This document shows, piece after piece, positions 41,401-49,600 of a stretch of DNA of 64,000 nt (position 1 is the first letter of the stretch; each line of letters begins with the position of its first letter). Source of the stretch: Crotophaga sulcirostris (taxonomy: Eukaryota; Chordata; Aves; Cuculiformes; Crotophagidae). The stretch covers positions 1,905,508 through 1,969,507 of the forward strand of contig VYZB01000121.1 of assembly GCA_013397455.1 (NCBI GenBank), given 5' to 3'. Under the pieces are notes generated by a model. That model made no database searches and had not been told where the DNA came from. It saw only the letters and a program-made list of their open reading frames with translations. The position numbers and the translations under genes were made by a program.

Positions 41401-44400
41401 ACTCACTCTGAAAAGTAATTTTTTAAAAAATTTCCAGCTTCATGGAATCATAGAATATCCTGATTTGGAAGGCATCCACGAATATCATTGCGTCTTAACC
41501 CCTCACTCCATGTGGGGCAACCCAAAAGTTAAACCGTATTTTTAAGAGTGTTGTCCAAACACTTTCTGAACACAGTTTGGAGTACTGTATTTATTGTCTT
41601 TCACTGACATCCAAATAAAATGTTTTCATTTAATCACTGAAAAGATGTTGAAGCTGTATTATCCTATCTGTCATGTCCACATTACCTTAAGGATTCATCA
41701 AAGGACAGAAATTTGTAGCAGAAATGTTTCTGCTGGTAGCCACCTGCTCTTGTGATGGCACTCATCTGAGAAGATGGAACAAACATGCCTGACAAGAAGG
41801 CAAGATGGGTTGTAAAGTGATATCTGATCAGCTATGGTGATTTTCCACCTAGCCTGTGGTGCTTTATTGAATTTGTCGCTGGCACAGGCTGACACTGGTC
41901 CTTGACAAGCTCAGGGAGTTGTGATGTCCTCCTTAGTACAAGAGGACACGGTCTCAAGCTTCCTCAGGGGAGGTTTAGGCTTGATAAAAGGCAGAAATTC
42001 TTCACTGAAAGGGTGATTGGCCATTGGAATGTGCTGCCTGGGGAGGTGATGGAGTCCTTGTTGTCCCTGGAGGTGTTTAAGAGGAGATTGGATGAGACAC
42101 TCACTGCCATGGTTTAGCTGATGGGTTGGTGTTGGGTTATAGGTTGGACTTGATGATCTCAAAGGTCCTTTCTAACCTTGTAATACTGTGATACTCTGAT
42201 AAGCCAATCTATTTTTCTAAATGCCACCCTGAAAGCCTTTTGGGATGAAGAACATTAAGCTGGGCTTTTCCTGGCCCTTGATATATTTTGTGTGTTCTGT
42301 TAAGCATGGTGGTGGTATGCAAATGGGATAAAACAAGCTCATCTACTGTAGCCATAAAGCAGCTGCCTGCCAGAACCTGTGAGAAGACAGCTCATTAAGA
42401 GTGCTCGTTGAAAGCAGGAGCTTGCAAGGTGGTACACTGAGGCAGTGAAGAGAACAGTTAATAACTTACTTTTTCAAGATATTCAGGCACTCACTGCCAC
42501 TTGCATCATTAGTAGGTAGTTCATTACATATTTCTGAAATCATGCCTTAGCCCCCATGAAAGCCTCCAAGACCCCTTGTTATTGGGGTTTTTTTATAAGG
42601 GACCCTATCACAGTATCACAAGGTTGGAAAGGACCTCTGAGATCATCAAGTCCAACCTATAACCCAACACTAACACCATCCCATCACCTAAACCATGGCA
42701 CTCAGTGCCTCATCCAGTCTCCCCTTAAACACCTCCAGGGTTGGCGACTCCACCACCTCCCTGGGCAGCGCATTCCAGTGGCCAATCACCCTTTCTGGGA
42801 AGAACTTCTTCCTAACATCAAGTCTAAACCTCCCCTGACGAAGTTTAAGTCCGTGCCCTCTAGTTCTGTCACTGGTCACCTGTGAGAAGAGACCAACACC
42901 CGCTTGACTACAACCTCCTTTTAGGCAGTTGTAGAGAGCAATAAGGTCTCCCCTGAGCCTCCTCTTCTCCAGACTAAACAGCCCCAGCTCCCTCAGTCGC
43001 TCCTCGTAGGGCTTGTGCTCCAGCCCCTTCACCATCTTTGTTGCCCTCCTCTGGACACCCTCCAGTATCCTGACATCTTTCCCAAACTGAGAAAAATAAA
43101 CAGATCCTGTTTGCATAATAGAGTGTCTCACTGCTGGCTTGCTCTGTAGACTCCATCTGTGTCATGGTGAGTCTCCAGAAACTGTGCAGCAGTTTGCCCT
43201 TCCACAGGGCTGTCTGCGTAGGAGTGGTTGTCTTTCTGTGACACAGAAGAGAAGAGCTCATATGTAAACCTGATATGCTACATACATGTTTTACTAAGAA
43301 GTGGAGAGTCAATGTGCAGGAACATTGAATTTCACCAATGTAAGGACAAAAAACAACCTGAATACACCACCTTTGGTAAAACCTTCCACATTCTGGTATT
43401 TGCTCAGACAAATTTTCCCAAATGGGATGATGTTTCTAGATCATCACTATTAAACAACAAGTGCTATGTGCAATTATTACCTTCTTTTCTAACAGATACT
43501 TGCAGTATGGACTCAGTGATACAGTATTTTCCTCGAATTGTACTTCAGTCATCATCTTATATGTGGTGACTAAGGATGTTGGACATCGTATAGCCTGGGA
43601 ATTTGTTACAGAAAACTGGCCACGTTTACGTGAAAGGTATGCTGCTTTGGGGCTTCTTCATCTTTATGTTTGAGCTGCAAGATCCAGGTGCAGATTTTCC
43701 TTCCAGTGATTACTTTTTTATAATGATTGATGCATTTCCTTAAGAAGCAGAGCAGAGTTTTCAGAAGATTCAACTCTGGCCAGGGCTTAATGTCAAAGAA
43801 CAGTGCATATCAGAATGCTTGAAAAATTAGTCTGTTCACGACTGTTTTGGTGCTCAAAATCGAACTCTAGAAATGGATCAAACTAGAAATGCATTTAGGC
43901 TCTAGCATTTCAAAAGTGTGGGTGTTAAATGCTGGAGTAAGATTGTACCCTCTTTTCCAAAGAGGGTATGTAGAGAAGGAGGATTGGAGCATACAGGTTT
44001 ACAAGTGCTGCAAGACCAACTATAATATTATTCCCTGACTTAAGTCCTAACCCATCTCCAGCCTACCTGTGCTGTTGCAGGTGAGCTGCAGGTGAGCTTC
44101 GGCTATCTATCTCAAGCACAGCAATTATTTAGATGTCTGTTCCAAGGCTCCCTCTCTCCTTGGCAATGGTGAAAAGCAGCAGGGCTGTGGCAGAGTACAT
44201 TTCCTGCTGCCTTTGGTGGCAGAGGAGTCCACTGGGAGCCATTAGTGGCAGGATAACCAAGACGAGCCATTATGGACAGTTCAAATGTCTTATCTGTATT
44301 GCTAATGCTAGAAAAGGCAAGTTGCAACAGGTTTGTGTCACACCAACTTATTCCTTCACAGAGCTTTTGGACATTCCATACTAAAAAGAAACTTGATGGG

Positions 44401-46525
44401 AAACTGACCCATTATTTTCAAATTATAAGAATAATGTGAGTGTTAATTTATACGCAATCCTCAAGACACCGACAGAAATGCCAGGTTGTTGGAATTATTG
44501 GTTAGCCTTTCTAGCTCAGTTTGGCTGTATCAGCTCACAGAGATACTTGTTTTAAGCAAAGAATTCATGTTACCAAACTAGAAATAACGGATCTTACTGG
44601 GAAATGAAAATGAACAGTAATTAGTATGCTTCATCCTGCTCAACTGTCTAAATTGAATGTTATTGATGTATCTTTAAAAGGGGAAAAAGAGTACACAATT
44701 GCAGACTTCAGCTGTTATTTCCATTGTGGTAAATATCTGAATAGTGGGAGTATTTTCAAATCAGACAAAAATTAGTGTATTTGCTAACATGCTATTTAAA
44801 GGAACCTTATCTCAATTTTACAGGTATGGGAAAGAATTATTACATGATGTATTAAGAGTCATGGGAAGATTTGTCAATACAGATGTACAGATCCAAGAGG
44901 TAAATCAGAGAAGCAATTAGTTTCAACTCTATTGCGAATTTGTAAACACAGGTTTTAAAATCCCTTGTTTTTTAAAGAAATCAGAGCATGCATTACATAA
45001 TTGCTGTGTCGAGACATGGAGAAAAATGATACTTTCTCATCTGAGAAATAAACATATGAATGTGCACCCACAAGCCAGCAGTCTGTGTGTGCAGTTGGTT
45101 ACGAAGCATGGCATGAAAGTGAGCTTTTGTGCAGGGATGGATGTTGTCCTGCTCTTTCTTGTGGTGTAAGAAGTTGTGTTCCCTGTGCTTGACGGATGGC
45201 CTGCGTGTGGGATACAGTTCTTTGCTTTTGACTGTGTGGCAGCCCAGATGAGCCCATGAACAGTACTTTCTAAATGGGCCACTGTACATCTGGAAAAAGG
45301 AGAAGGGTTTGGGGAAATTGCTGGATGGTCAGAATCTGTGGAAGGTAGCTGTAGGCTGTCTTTATTGTATTATCCACAGTAATCCACACTAATGCTTGTG
45401 ACAAATTAGTAACTATCATTGCTTGTTTCAGACTCCTTCCTTGTTCTTTTGCCTCCAGTCCAAGTCTCCCCAGATTCTTTCCCAAAATACTGTTTTCTTT
45501 TCTCCACAGTCTATTTTTTATGCTTTTTGCATGTGATCCACATCCCCCTGCCAGCCCTGAACTGTTAGTATCTGTCATTACAGGAAAAAATTTGCTTCTG
45601 TTTTTTGTTGTTGATTGATGCATGCAAACAGCATAACTGAAATGGGATGCTTAATAACGAGAACAATTCAGAGAGTTAGCTCCTAAAATCAAAGAATTTT
45701 GAACATTCATATAAGTTTTCCACCTTACATTCTTTAGATACAGATTAACTCCCTGGGGTGGCAAAAGCAATAGCCCAGTGGCAGCTTTTAAATTAACCTT
45801 CAGGTTTGGAACTGAGTCCCAATAAATGTTATCAAAGCTGTCTCATTTTCCTCTTAAAAATCTGTCTGGCAAGATCACCTTTACTAGGATGTCTAGAGGA
45901 AACTTACCAAAAGTTGAGCTGCTGGCATGCTAGGTTGCTGGTTATGATGCTGATGTCTATCTTACTTCTCTTTTTGTTCATTTCCTGCTCCCCCCAGTAT
46001 ATTTCTTTGCTGTCTTCCAGTCCTCTCGTCTTCTGCTCACTAGACTGACAGGACAGTCTTCTTGTTCTGTGACTGTAGAACAGGCAGCATGAGCAGATTC
46101 TGCTACCCAGCTAGTGCTAGACACTGTGTGGTACCACCAGTGCTAGTGAATTTGGCCGCATTTGAAAATGTTTTCAGGGGGATGGCAAAAGGGCATATTC
46201 ATGATGTGCAAGAAGCTTTCCTACCTTAGTGTTAATCAGTAAACTTCCTCCATCCCACTCCTTAATCCATGTCATCTCCCCTTTTTCTACGCACTTCTGT
46301 CTAAAGCATCTGTCAGGTACACAGTTTCTTGCCGCAAGTGGAGTTATGTGAGCTAAGCTTATGTGTTTATTTCTTCAGCTGCAGGTTTTTTATAATACTA
46401 CACTGGAAGAGGATGAGAGAATGGGTGCTACGCTATTGCTGGAGTCTGCAAAGTCTGAAAATATGGAAAGGAGAGAACTGCTAACCAAAGTTGCCAGCTG
46501 GTTAGAGAAAAATGTAGATGACTGA
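4849..46525 (+). CDS. LVRN: LVRN, laeverin / aminopeptidase Q (M1 zinc metallopeptidase), 20 coding exons, 5' end in gap
   Basis: A type II membrane aminopeptidase that removes N-terminal residues from peptides outside the cell; human laeverin is best known from trophoblast. The spliced frame gives 969 visible residues plus TGA, and every exon junction keeps frame. Counting from the first base after the gap: GAMEN substrate-binding motif at residues 354-358, HELGH at 390-394, third zinc ligand Glu413 exactly 18 residues after the second His, and catalytic Tyr479 in the 'ITYNKGAS' context. The ERAP1-like C-terminal domain fills the last ten or so exons. It is assigned to LVRN, not ANPEP, ENPEP or ERAP, by close resemblance along the chain, by the 20-exon layout and by the ARL14EPL neighbour downstream. 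The N-terminus and membrane anchor lie in the gap. Exon 1 carries an unusual 79-codon repeat insert. No frameshift or premature stop was found. Confidence 0.95.
5041..5278 (+). repeat. In-frame 72-bp minisatellite in LVRN exon 1
   Basis: The 72-bp units at 5077-5148 and 5149-5220 are flanked by a 36-bp half unit (5041-5076) and a partial unit (5221 to about 5268). Each unit is four 18-bp subunits and encodes 24 residues: [24 protein letters not shown]. All unit lengths are multiples of three, so the frame is never broken. The far end (CCCGCAG at 5272-5278) also looks like a splice acceptor, so removal as a 237-bp in-frame intron cannot be excluded. The only matching donor, GTCCCC at 5042, is poor. 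Confidence 0.93.
5493..5935 (+). repeat. Degenerate minisatellite at the start of LVRN intron 1
   Basis: A landmark of the form ACCCC(G/C)C(A/C)YCCC followed by a TGCCC-like run recurs at 5493, 5587, 5684 and 5803, spaced 94, 97 and 119 bases. Between landmarks sit related blocks such as 'ctccgtggcgtgg'. The units are far more diverged than those of the exon 1 array. Confidence 0.65.
6026..6537 (+). mobile_element. CR1 LINE 3' end, young subfamily, in LVRN intron 1
   Basis: A 5'-truncated copy with an open frame covering the end of CR1 ORF2 ('[20 protein letters not shown]' through '[16 protein letters not shown]'). It is followed by the 'aggtctcttccagcc' block and a tail related to TGTGATAC. 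It closely matches the copies at 16.4, 32.4, 42.6 and 61.0 kb. Confidence 0.93.
6538..11766. other. LVRN intron 1, middle part, nothing recognised
   Basis: AT-rich intronic sequence with scattered T and A homopolymers. No exon with conserved splice sites, no RNA gene and no recognisable element was seen. Open frames here have no family motifs. Confidence 0.5.
11767..12198. repeat. Duplicated segment, copy B (LVRN intron 1)
   Basis: Direct-orientation partner of the 3154-4440 flank, about 8.4 kb away. This copy is uninterrupted, lacking both the extra 220 bp and the CR1 found in copy A. No exon-1-like GC-rich sequence follows it, so the first exon itself was not duplicated here, or has been lost. 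Confidence 0.75.
12199..13615. other. LVRN intron 1, 3' part, nothing recognised
   Basis: AT-rich sequence leading to the polypyrimidine tract and TACAG acceptor of exon 2. No other feature is visible. Confidence 0.5.
13616..13758 (+). CDS. LVRN: LVRN exon 2
   Basis: Contains the family hallmark '[16 protein letters not shown]'. The donor is TTG|GTAGGT. A second GT three bases downstream at 'tagGTAACC' would shift the frame into stops, so the first is chosen. Confidence 0.96.
13759..14953. other. LVRN intron 2
   Basis: Holds no recognisable repeat or exon. The open frame that runs into exon 3 from upstream has no homology before the TTTTTTCTAG acceptor. Confidence 0.6.
14954..15093 (+). CDS. 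LVRN: LVRN exon 3
   Basis: Encodes '[20 protein letters not shown]' and '[10 protein letters not shown]', the end of the N-terminal beta domain. Acceptor TTCTAG, donor GAG|GTAAAT, ending in phase 0. Confidence 0.96.
15943..17072 (+). mobile_element. Solo ERVL-type LTR in LVRN intron 3, split by a CR1 insertion
   Basis: A long terminal repeat of an old endogenous retrovirus, resembling the bird ERVL LTR group that includes TguLTR5 (recognised from memory). It starts TGTATTGGG and ends CCACCACA. The flanking 5-bp sites are ATGTT (15938-15942) and ATGTC (17073-17077), a four-of-five match expected for a target duplication. The 5' part has 'catatttaagaagg', a TATA-like box; the 3' part has the conserved 'ccctgtccagctgag' block. 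No internal viral genes remain. A young CR1 interrupts it at about 16377-16739. Confidence 0.88.
16377..16739 (+). mobile_element. CR1 LINE 3' end nested in the ERVL LTR
   Basis: Starts abruptly inside the CR1 3' region at 'agaccttattgctctc' and ends with TGTGATAC-type tail repeats, after which the LTR sequence resumes with 'cattccctgtcccc'. The nesting shows that the CR1 is younger than the LTR. Confidence 0.9.
17355..17641 (+). mobile_element. CR1 LINE 3' end in LVRN intron 3
   Basis: A 5'-truncated young CR1 copy from 'agtgacagaactagagg' to a tail of three TGTGAAAC units. It lies about 280 bp 3' of the ERVL LTR, in the same orientation as the nested copy and very similar to it. Confidence 0.92.
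17642..18612. other. LVRN intron 3, 3' part, nothing recognised
   Basis: No exon or repeat was recognised between the CR1 tail and the exon 4 acceptor. Confidence 0.5.
18613..18739 (+). CDS. LVRN: LVRN exon 4
   Basis: Encodes '[10 protein letters not shown]' and '[14 protein letters not shown]', the lead into the catalytic domain. Acceptor TTGCAG, donor CAG|GTGAGA, ending in phase 1. Confidence 0.96.
18740..20869. other. LVRN intron 4
   Basis: About 2.1 kb of AT-rich sequence with no recognised element, ending in a long T-rich tract before the exon 5 acceptor. Confidence 0.6.
20870..21024 (+). CDS. LVRN: LVRN exon 5 (GAMEN and HEXXH motifs)
   Basis: Carries the exopeptidase motif GAMEN (20899-20913) and the zinc-binding HELGH (21007-21021), and ends on the Gln codon after HELGH. 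Frame and homology require the exon to end at 21024, where the intron begins with GC (CAG|GCATGT) instead of GT. The next GT at 21033 would add bases and shift the frame against exon 6. Confidence 0.95.
21025..22545 (+). other. LVRN intron 5, probable GC-AG intron
   Basis: Starts GCATGT and ends CTAAG before exon 6. It separates HELGHQ from WFGNL, a family-conserved junction, so the position is secure. Contains a short CR1 tail (22121-22268). Confidence 0.85.
22121..22268 (+). mobile_element. Short CR1 LINE 3' tail in LVRN intron 5
   Basis: Only the last 150 bp of the young CR1 subfamily is present, from 'tcgccgacccttgatgtg' to the tail 'tactgtgaaact'. It is one of the shortest copies in the window. 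Confidence 0.9.
22546..22659 (+). CDS. LVRN: LVRN exon 6 (third zinc ligand)
   Basis: Encodes 38 residues, including [11 protein letters not shown] and the WLNEG whose Glu is the third zinc ligand, 18 residues after the second His of HELGH. Donor CTG|GTAAGT. Confidence 0.97.
22660..24006. other. LVRN intron 6
   Basis: About 1.3 kb with no recognised element. It ends in a T-rich tract and TTGCAG. Confidence 0.6.
24007..24150 (+). CDS. LVRN: LVRN exon 7 (catalytic tyrosine)
   Basis: Encodes 48 residues ending 'FDSITYNK'. The Tyr is the M1 transition-state tyrosine. The donor is AAG|GTTAAA, weak at positions +3 and +5, but the family boundary K|GAS confirms it. Confidence 0.95.
24468..24533 (+). 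CDS. LVRN: LVRN exon 8
   Basis: Twenty-two codons beginning GASITWML, the helix after the catalytic Tyr. Acceptor TTCAG, donor ACC|GTAAGT. Confidence 0.96.
24669..24734 (+). CDS. LVRN: LVRN exon 9
   Basis: Twenty-two codons, '[17 protein letters not shown]', ending the catalytic domain. It follows the shortest intron of the gene (135 bp). Donor ATG|GTACTC is moderate. Confidence 0.95.
24735..25768. other. LVRN intron 9
   Basis: About 1 kb with no recognised repeat or exon. Ends TCCTGCAG. Confidence 0.6.
25769..25938 (+). CDS. LVRN: LVRN exon 10
   Basis: Encodes '[17 protein letters not shown]', the family's MDSWT-x-x-GFPV signature, opening the beta-sandwich domain. Donor CAA|GTATGT, ending in phase 2. 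Confidence 0.96.
27095..27366 (+). mobile_element. Older CR1 LINE 3' end in LVRN intron 10
   Basis: A diverged CR1 end with 'ggaatgggctgcccaggg', 'ggatgatcttagaggtc' and an ATTCTATG octamer tail. The tail type and divergence put it in an older subfamily than most copies here. Confidence 0.88.
27680..27756 (+). CDS. LVRN: LVRN exon 11
   Basis: Encodes '[20 protein letters not shown]' of the beta-sandwich domain. Acceptor GTTAAG after a T-tract, donor GCA|GTAAGT, ending in phase 1. Confidence 0.95.
28391..28455 (+). repeat. Short direct repeat, first copy
   Basis: Starts 'acccatacaattgtattg' and matches 29626-29688 over about 63 bases with a handful of differences. It is probably a small dispersed or local duplication, family unknown. 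Confidence 0.7.
29626..29688 (+). repeat. Short direct repeat, second copy
   Basis: Second copy of the 63-bp unit at 28391-28455, same orientation, about 1.24 kb downstream. Confidence 0.7.
29892..30122 (+). mobile_element. CR1 LINE 3' tail in LVRN intron 11
   Basis: A young-subfamily end from 'ttagacttgatgttagg' to tail units 'tgatactgtgaaactg'. Confidence 0.92.
30953..31092 (+). CDS. LVRN: LVRN exon 12
   Basis: Encodes '[18 protein letters not shown]' and 'GYYRVNYD', the conserved M1 G-Y-Y-R-V-N-Y motif at the start of the ERAP1-like C-terminal domain. Donor AAG|GTAAGA. Confidence 0.96.
31093..33108. other. LVRN intron 12
   Basis: About 2 kb containing one of the longer young CR1 copies (32345-32903). 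Nothing else was recognised. Confidence 0.6.
32345..32903 (+). mobile_element. CR1 LINE 3' end, young, with intact terminal ORF2 piece
   Basis: A 5'-truncated copy starting 'agaagttctcatccc' with an open frame (32401-32820) covering the C-terminal end of ORF2. It is among the least degraded copies here. It is flanked by AT-rich 'tatatttatatataaaaa' on both sides (about 32310-32330 and 32900-32925), which may be an old target duplication or coincidence. Confidence 0.93.
33109..33164 (+). CDS. LVRN: LVRN exon 13
   Basis: A small exon encoding '[13 protein letters not shown]', matching the family's R-x-Q-L-I-D-D motif. Acceptor CTGCAG, donor ACA|GTAAGT, ending in phase 2. Confidence 0.96.
33165..34433. 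other. LVRN intron 13
   Basis: About 1.3 kb with no recognised repeat or exon. Confidence 0.55.
34434..34587 (+). CDS. LVRN: LVRN exon 14
   Basis: Encodes '[19 protein letters not shown]', a helical segment of the ERAP1-like domain. Acceptor AAATAG, donor AAG|GTATCA (weak). Confidence 0.95.
34588..35459. other. LVRN intron 14
   Basis: About 870 bp of AT-rich sequence with nothing recognised. Confidence 0.55.
35460..35554 (+). CDS. LVRN: LVRN exon 15
   Basis: Encodes '[16 protein letters not shown]', part of the C-terminal helical domain. Donor TCT|GTAAGT, ending in phase 2. Confidence 0.95.
35555..36143. other. LVRN intron 15
   Basis: About 590 bp with nothing recognised. Confidence 0.55.
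36144..36251 (+). CDS. LVRN: LVRN exon 16
   Basis: Encodes '[20 protein letters not shown]', the family's A-C-x-L-G-x-x-x-C segment, whose cysteines probably form a disulfide as in other M1 ectopeptidases. Donor CAA|GTAAGA. Confidence 0.96.
36252..40234. other. LVRN intron 16
   Basis: The longest of the 3' introns (about 4 kb). Only one CR1 tail (38622-38826) was recognised. A 136-codon open frame on the minus strand at 38191-38601 has no motif I recognise and is not called a gene. Confidence 0.55.
38622..38826 (+). mobile_element. CR1 LINE 3' tail in LVRN intron 16
   Basis: A young-subfamily end starting 'aagttcttccctgaaagg' and closing with TGTGATAC/TGTGATAT tail units. Confidence 0.92.
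40235..40405 (+). CDS. LVRN: LVRN exon 17
   Basis: Encodes '[20 protein letters not shown]' and '[14 protein letters not shown]', conserved C-terminal-domain helices. The CCYG cysteine matches the family's V-x-C-x-G-I position. Donor CAG|GTGACC, ending in phase 2. Confidence 0.96.
41038..41366 (-). mobile_element. Older CR1 LINE 3' end, antisense in LVRN intron 17
   Basis: Read on the minus strand it contains '[18 protein letters not shown]' and ends in ATTCTATG tail units (at 41041-41065 on the plus strand). An older type by its tail. Confidence 0.9.
41443..41585 (-). mobile_element. Diverged CR1 fragment, antisense
   Basis: Starts 'catggaatcatagaatatcc' and contains 'ggggcaacccaaaagttaaacc', a signature of the extreme 3' end of older chicken-type CR1 elements read in reverse. 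Confidence 0.7.
41937..42200 (+). mobile_element. CR1 LINE 3' end, sense, in LVRN intron 17
   Basis: From 'acaagaggacacggtctc' to a tail 'taatactgtgatactctgat'. It faces the antisense copy at 42606-43092. Confidence 0.9.
42606..43092 (-). mobile_element. CR1 LINE 3' end, young, antisense in LVRN intron 17
   Basis: On the minus strand the frame reads '[20 protein letters not shown]' through '[11 protein letters not shown]', the terminal part of CR1 ORF2, and the tail lies at the left end ('cacagtatcacaagg'). Near-identical in sequence to the copies at 6.0 and 32.4 kb. Confidence 0.93.
43496..43636 (+). CDS. LVRN: LVRN exon 18
   Basis: Encodes '[19 protein letters not shown]' and '[17 protein letters not shown]', the family's G-x-x-x-A-W-x-F-x-x-x-N-W motif. 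Donor AAG|GTATGC, ending in phase 2. Confidence 0.96.
43637..44823. other. LVRN intron 18
   Basis: About 1.2 kb with no recognised repeat or exon. Confidence 0.55.
44824..44899 (+). CDS. LVRN: LVRN exon 19
   Basis: Encodes '[20 protein letters not shown]'. Acceptor TTACAG, donor GAG|GTAAAT, ending in phase 0. Confidence 0.95.
44900..46378. other. LVRN intron 19
   Basis: About 1.5 kb with no recognised repeat or exon. Confidence 0.55.
46379..46525 (+). CDS. LVRN: LVRN exon 20 (terminal, with stop)
   Basis: Forty-eight codons and a TGA. Encodes '[20 protein letters not shown]' and ends '[11 protein letters not shown]', the final helix of the domain. Confidence 0.96.
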   Translation: MQVFYNTTLEEDERMGATLLLESAKSENMERRELLTKVASWLEKNVDD

Positions 46526-46594
46526 CTTGAAAAAAATATAAAGTGTATTTTAGGGTGTGAGTCACTATCATTTTGGTATTCATTTTAAGATGTA

Positions 46595-46600
46595 ATTAAA
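46595..46600 (+). promoter_or_regulatory. LVRN: Probable LVRN poly(A) signal (ATTAAA)
   Basis: ATTAAA lies 70 bases past the stop codon. This would give a very short 3' UTR of about 90 bases; a longer UTR using later signals is possible. Confidence 0.5.
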
Positions 46601-46620
46601 GATAAAGCACATTTTTATGA

Positions 46621-49600
46621 GTCCTATGGTTGTATTCTCAACTGGAAAGTCAGGCTAAAATACTGAACAGAGAAAAGAAAGATTCCGTGAGAGAAATAAG
46701 AGATATAATTCAGGTTAGACTGAAATTAATTTCCTAGAGGATGAGTTGTTAGTAGGGATATGTTGCTAATAATAATCAAACATAGATATACAGTCCTAAA
46801 TATTTTTTTTTCTTAATATCAGAATGTAAGCTGTGGTACAAGTTTGTGGCAAAAACACATGAGGAAGATAGAAAACTTTTATATTCTATTTTGCTTATGA
46901 TTTGTACTGTGACCTTGCGCAAGTCATTTAATCTTTCTCTCCCCACTTGAATGTTTGTAAATTGCAAAAAGGATAATAATTTAGAACAGTGTCATGGAAC
47001 ATAAACTTGAGAATAGCTTTGGAGCTGTACAGAGGAAGGGACTAAAGAAACCTCAGATTTTACTTGCAAAAAATTAGTGCCTTATTATTCAAACTTTATT
47101 TTTCCTTAGCGGTGTACTTAACATGTCTACATTCGCATTATTGTTTGGTTAGGAATGTGCTTTTGAAGAGACCTTTCCAGTTTGAAGGACTGAAGTCTCC
47201 ATTGAGCATGCTTCAGTCCCCAGGACAGTCTTTATCTATGAGATGATAAGCTGCTAGTGTGCAACTGATGGACATCACCATCTGATGGTCATTTTGTCCA
47301 TGGCACTAGAGTGCAACTAGCTGGGTTAGTTTAGACCTCACCAAATGTTGCCATTCTTACTGCACTGAGCTGCTCGCTGATGTAGACGTAGGATTAATCA
47401 TCCTGCTTACGCAGCATTTTGGAGGCAACAGACAGAATTAACTTAATTAGTATTAGCAATCCATATTAACTTTTGGTTGAAAAAGTATGGGAGCTCCAGT
47501 CCATGCAATTCTTTTATTTGTGGGGTGACAGTATTAGAACAAAATTACTGTACTGTGCTCAGGTTAACATGGAAAACAACATTATGTGGGAATGCAGGAA
47601 ACCCAAGAACTTAGAGTACTGCACTATGAGGAGACAAGGAATAAAAACCAGACCTGCTAATACAAAGAATTTTTCACTGGCACCCCCTAAATACATTTAA
47701 GGAAAACATTGCCTTGTTGGCTGCAATGAATCTCCTCTGCTCCCCATGGCTGCAAAGAAAAATTCTACCTGAGGATCTCTTTAGTGTATGGGAATTACCA
47801 GCTGGTGCAGCCAGGTTTGTGCTGGAACCATTTGACCTCTTTAGTGTTTGATCCTGTTAAAGGTAATGCCAAAGAAAATTGTGTTCAGCCTTGAGTTTTC
47901 ATCAAGCCAGTTCATAAAGCAGAGGAAGGCATCAAGGCTATAATAAGTTAGAAGGGTTTTGTTTCAGCATTTCCTGTGACTCCTAGCAGTTAATCCCTGG
48001 CTCTGCATGCCTCATCAGATGGGCCAAGCAAAGCTCAAGAAGGTCATTGTTGCAGGATTTATAGGCTAAACTTCCCATAACAAAATTTTAGCCCTAAACT
48101 TAATAGGTCCAAACCATTTCCCTCCAACCATGGGTAATCACTCTCTAACCACTCTTCCTATTATTCTTTTATTATCTTTTTCTTCTTTCTACTGAACAAA
48201 AATCTTAAATAGAAATGCCAACATGTATTCAATTACTAAAAAAATTGTAAATAAGAAGTTATTTTCAAATAATGAATCCTGGCTGATGTGTGCTTCTTGG
48301 CTGACATTCGGTGTTGCAGAATAGCAGCATAGCTCTCATGGCAGAGGCAAATGGTGAAGGTGATTGCTAGGCAAGCTCCCTGAGTAGAAGCAGATCCAAA
48401 TCCCTTTTGCTTCCAGCATCCACACATTTGCACTTGGCAGCATGCAACATCGACAGCTGTACAATGGCAGTTTTTGCTGCTGTTGAGAACAAGTTGAGCA
48501 CAGAGGTTTGGAAAGTGACAAATGGCAGATGCAACAAGGGAAAGAGAGGCACAGGAGGAATCCAGGGTAATCTGGGAAAACTGATTTATTGCAAAGGGAG
48601 TTGGGGTGAAAGTGTCAATGAAAATGAGTATGAGGACTTGGATGGGACTTTAGGCAATGAGCTTTTGGAGGACTTACATAGACTGTGTAGGTGTTATGTA
48701 GCATGTAATTGTGAAGATGGGGGGGAGAAATTTAGAGTAAAATGCGGTGTCATTAATAGACACCTGAGGGGAAAAAAAATTTGGACATGATGGGAAAGAC
48801 CAGCTTTCTGCCTTAAGCCCTGCTCTCTGCCCTGAGTATGAAAGTCGAAAAGTACACTTGTTCTGCCTTGTAGCAGGCGTGCATGACACGGCAGGAGACT
48901 CAGCAGCTGGCAAGGATGGGGAAGAGGTTGTGTAGTGGAAGGACTGAAGGAAAATTAGGGCCTGTAAGAATAGTTTGGAAGGGAAGATGAAGAAGGGTGA
49001 GAGGACCAGGGACTCAAAGGGGAGACAGAGTGAGAAGGCAAGTGAGGGAAGCTGTAGGAGCAAGTGAAGACCCAAGGGGAATGAGGAGAATGGGCTGAAG
49101 AAGGAGAAGTTCAGGCTTCTCTTGAGTGCATTGTTCACCCTGCATCCTTTCCCCAAAGAAACTTGACCTGATGGATTTTGAAGGATTATATTGTATTCTT
49201 TGGAATCCTGTGTTGTCCATCTAGAACAGGGCCAGTATTCCCTCTGGTGTGTCCCTGCCCCAGCGTTTGTCATCTGCAGTTCCTCACCAGCATCCCTGCC
49301 CTGGCACGTTGCCTACAGGCTGCAGTCAGTTGCCTTGGAGGTGTCCTTCCTCTCGCATCAAGTACCTTCTCCCAAGTGTTTATCTCCATCTGTGTCCCCA
49401 AAATCTTCCACATGTCTTGTCCAGCTTGTTTCTTTTGTTTTCTCCTGCCCTCCTACTGCTTTTTATTAAACATGCTTGAGCGGTGGTGCCGTGTCTTCTC
49501 CTGACTAGCGGCAGTTTTTTTGAGCGTTGGGCTGGTTTTGTTCAATTCTGATCTCACTGGGTGTAGCTGTTAGGGCACAGGGCAGTTCCTGGCTGCCAGC

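Larger units (their letters stand above)
40406..43495. other. LVRN intron 17, CR1-rich
   Basis: About 3.1 kb carrying four CR1 pieces, three on the minus strand and one on the plus strand. Two of them form an inverted pair about 400 bp apart. Confidence 0.7.

Noticed and set aside
48674..49273. 199-codon minus-strand open frame
   Set aside because: Low-complexity Ser/Leu/Phe-rich translation with no domain, no splice context and no recognised homology; read as chance in T/C-rich DNA.
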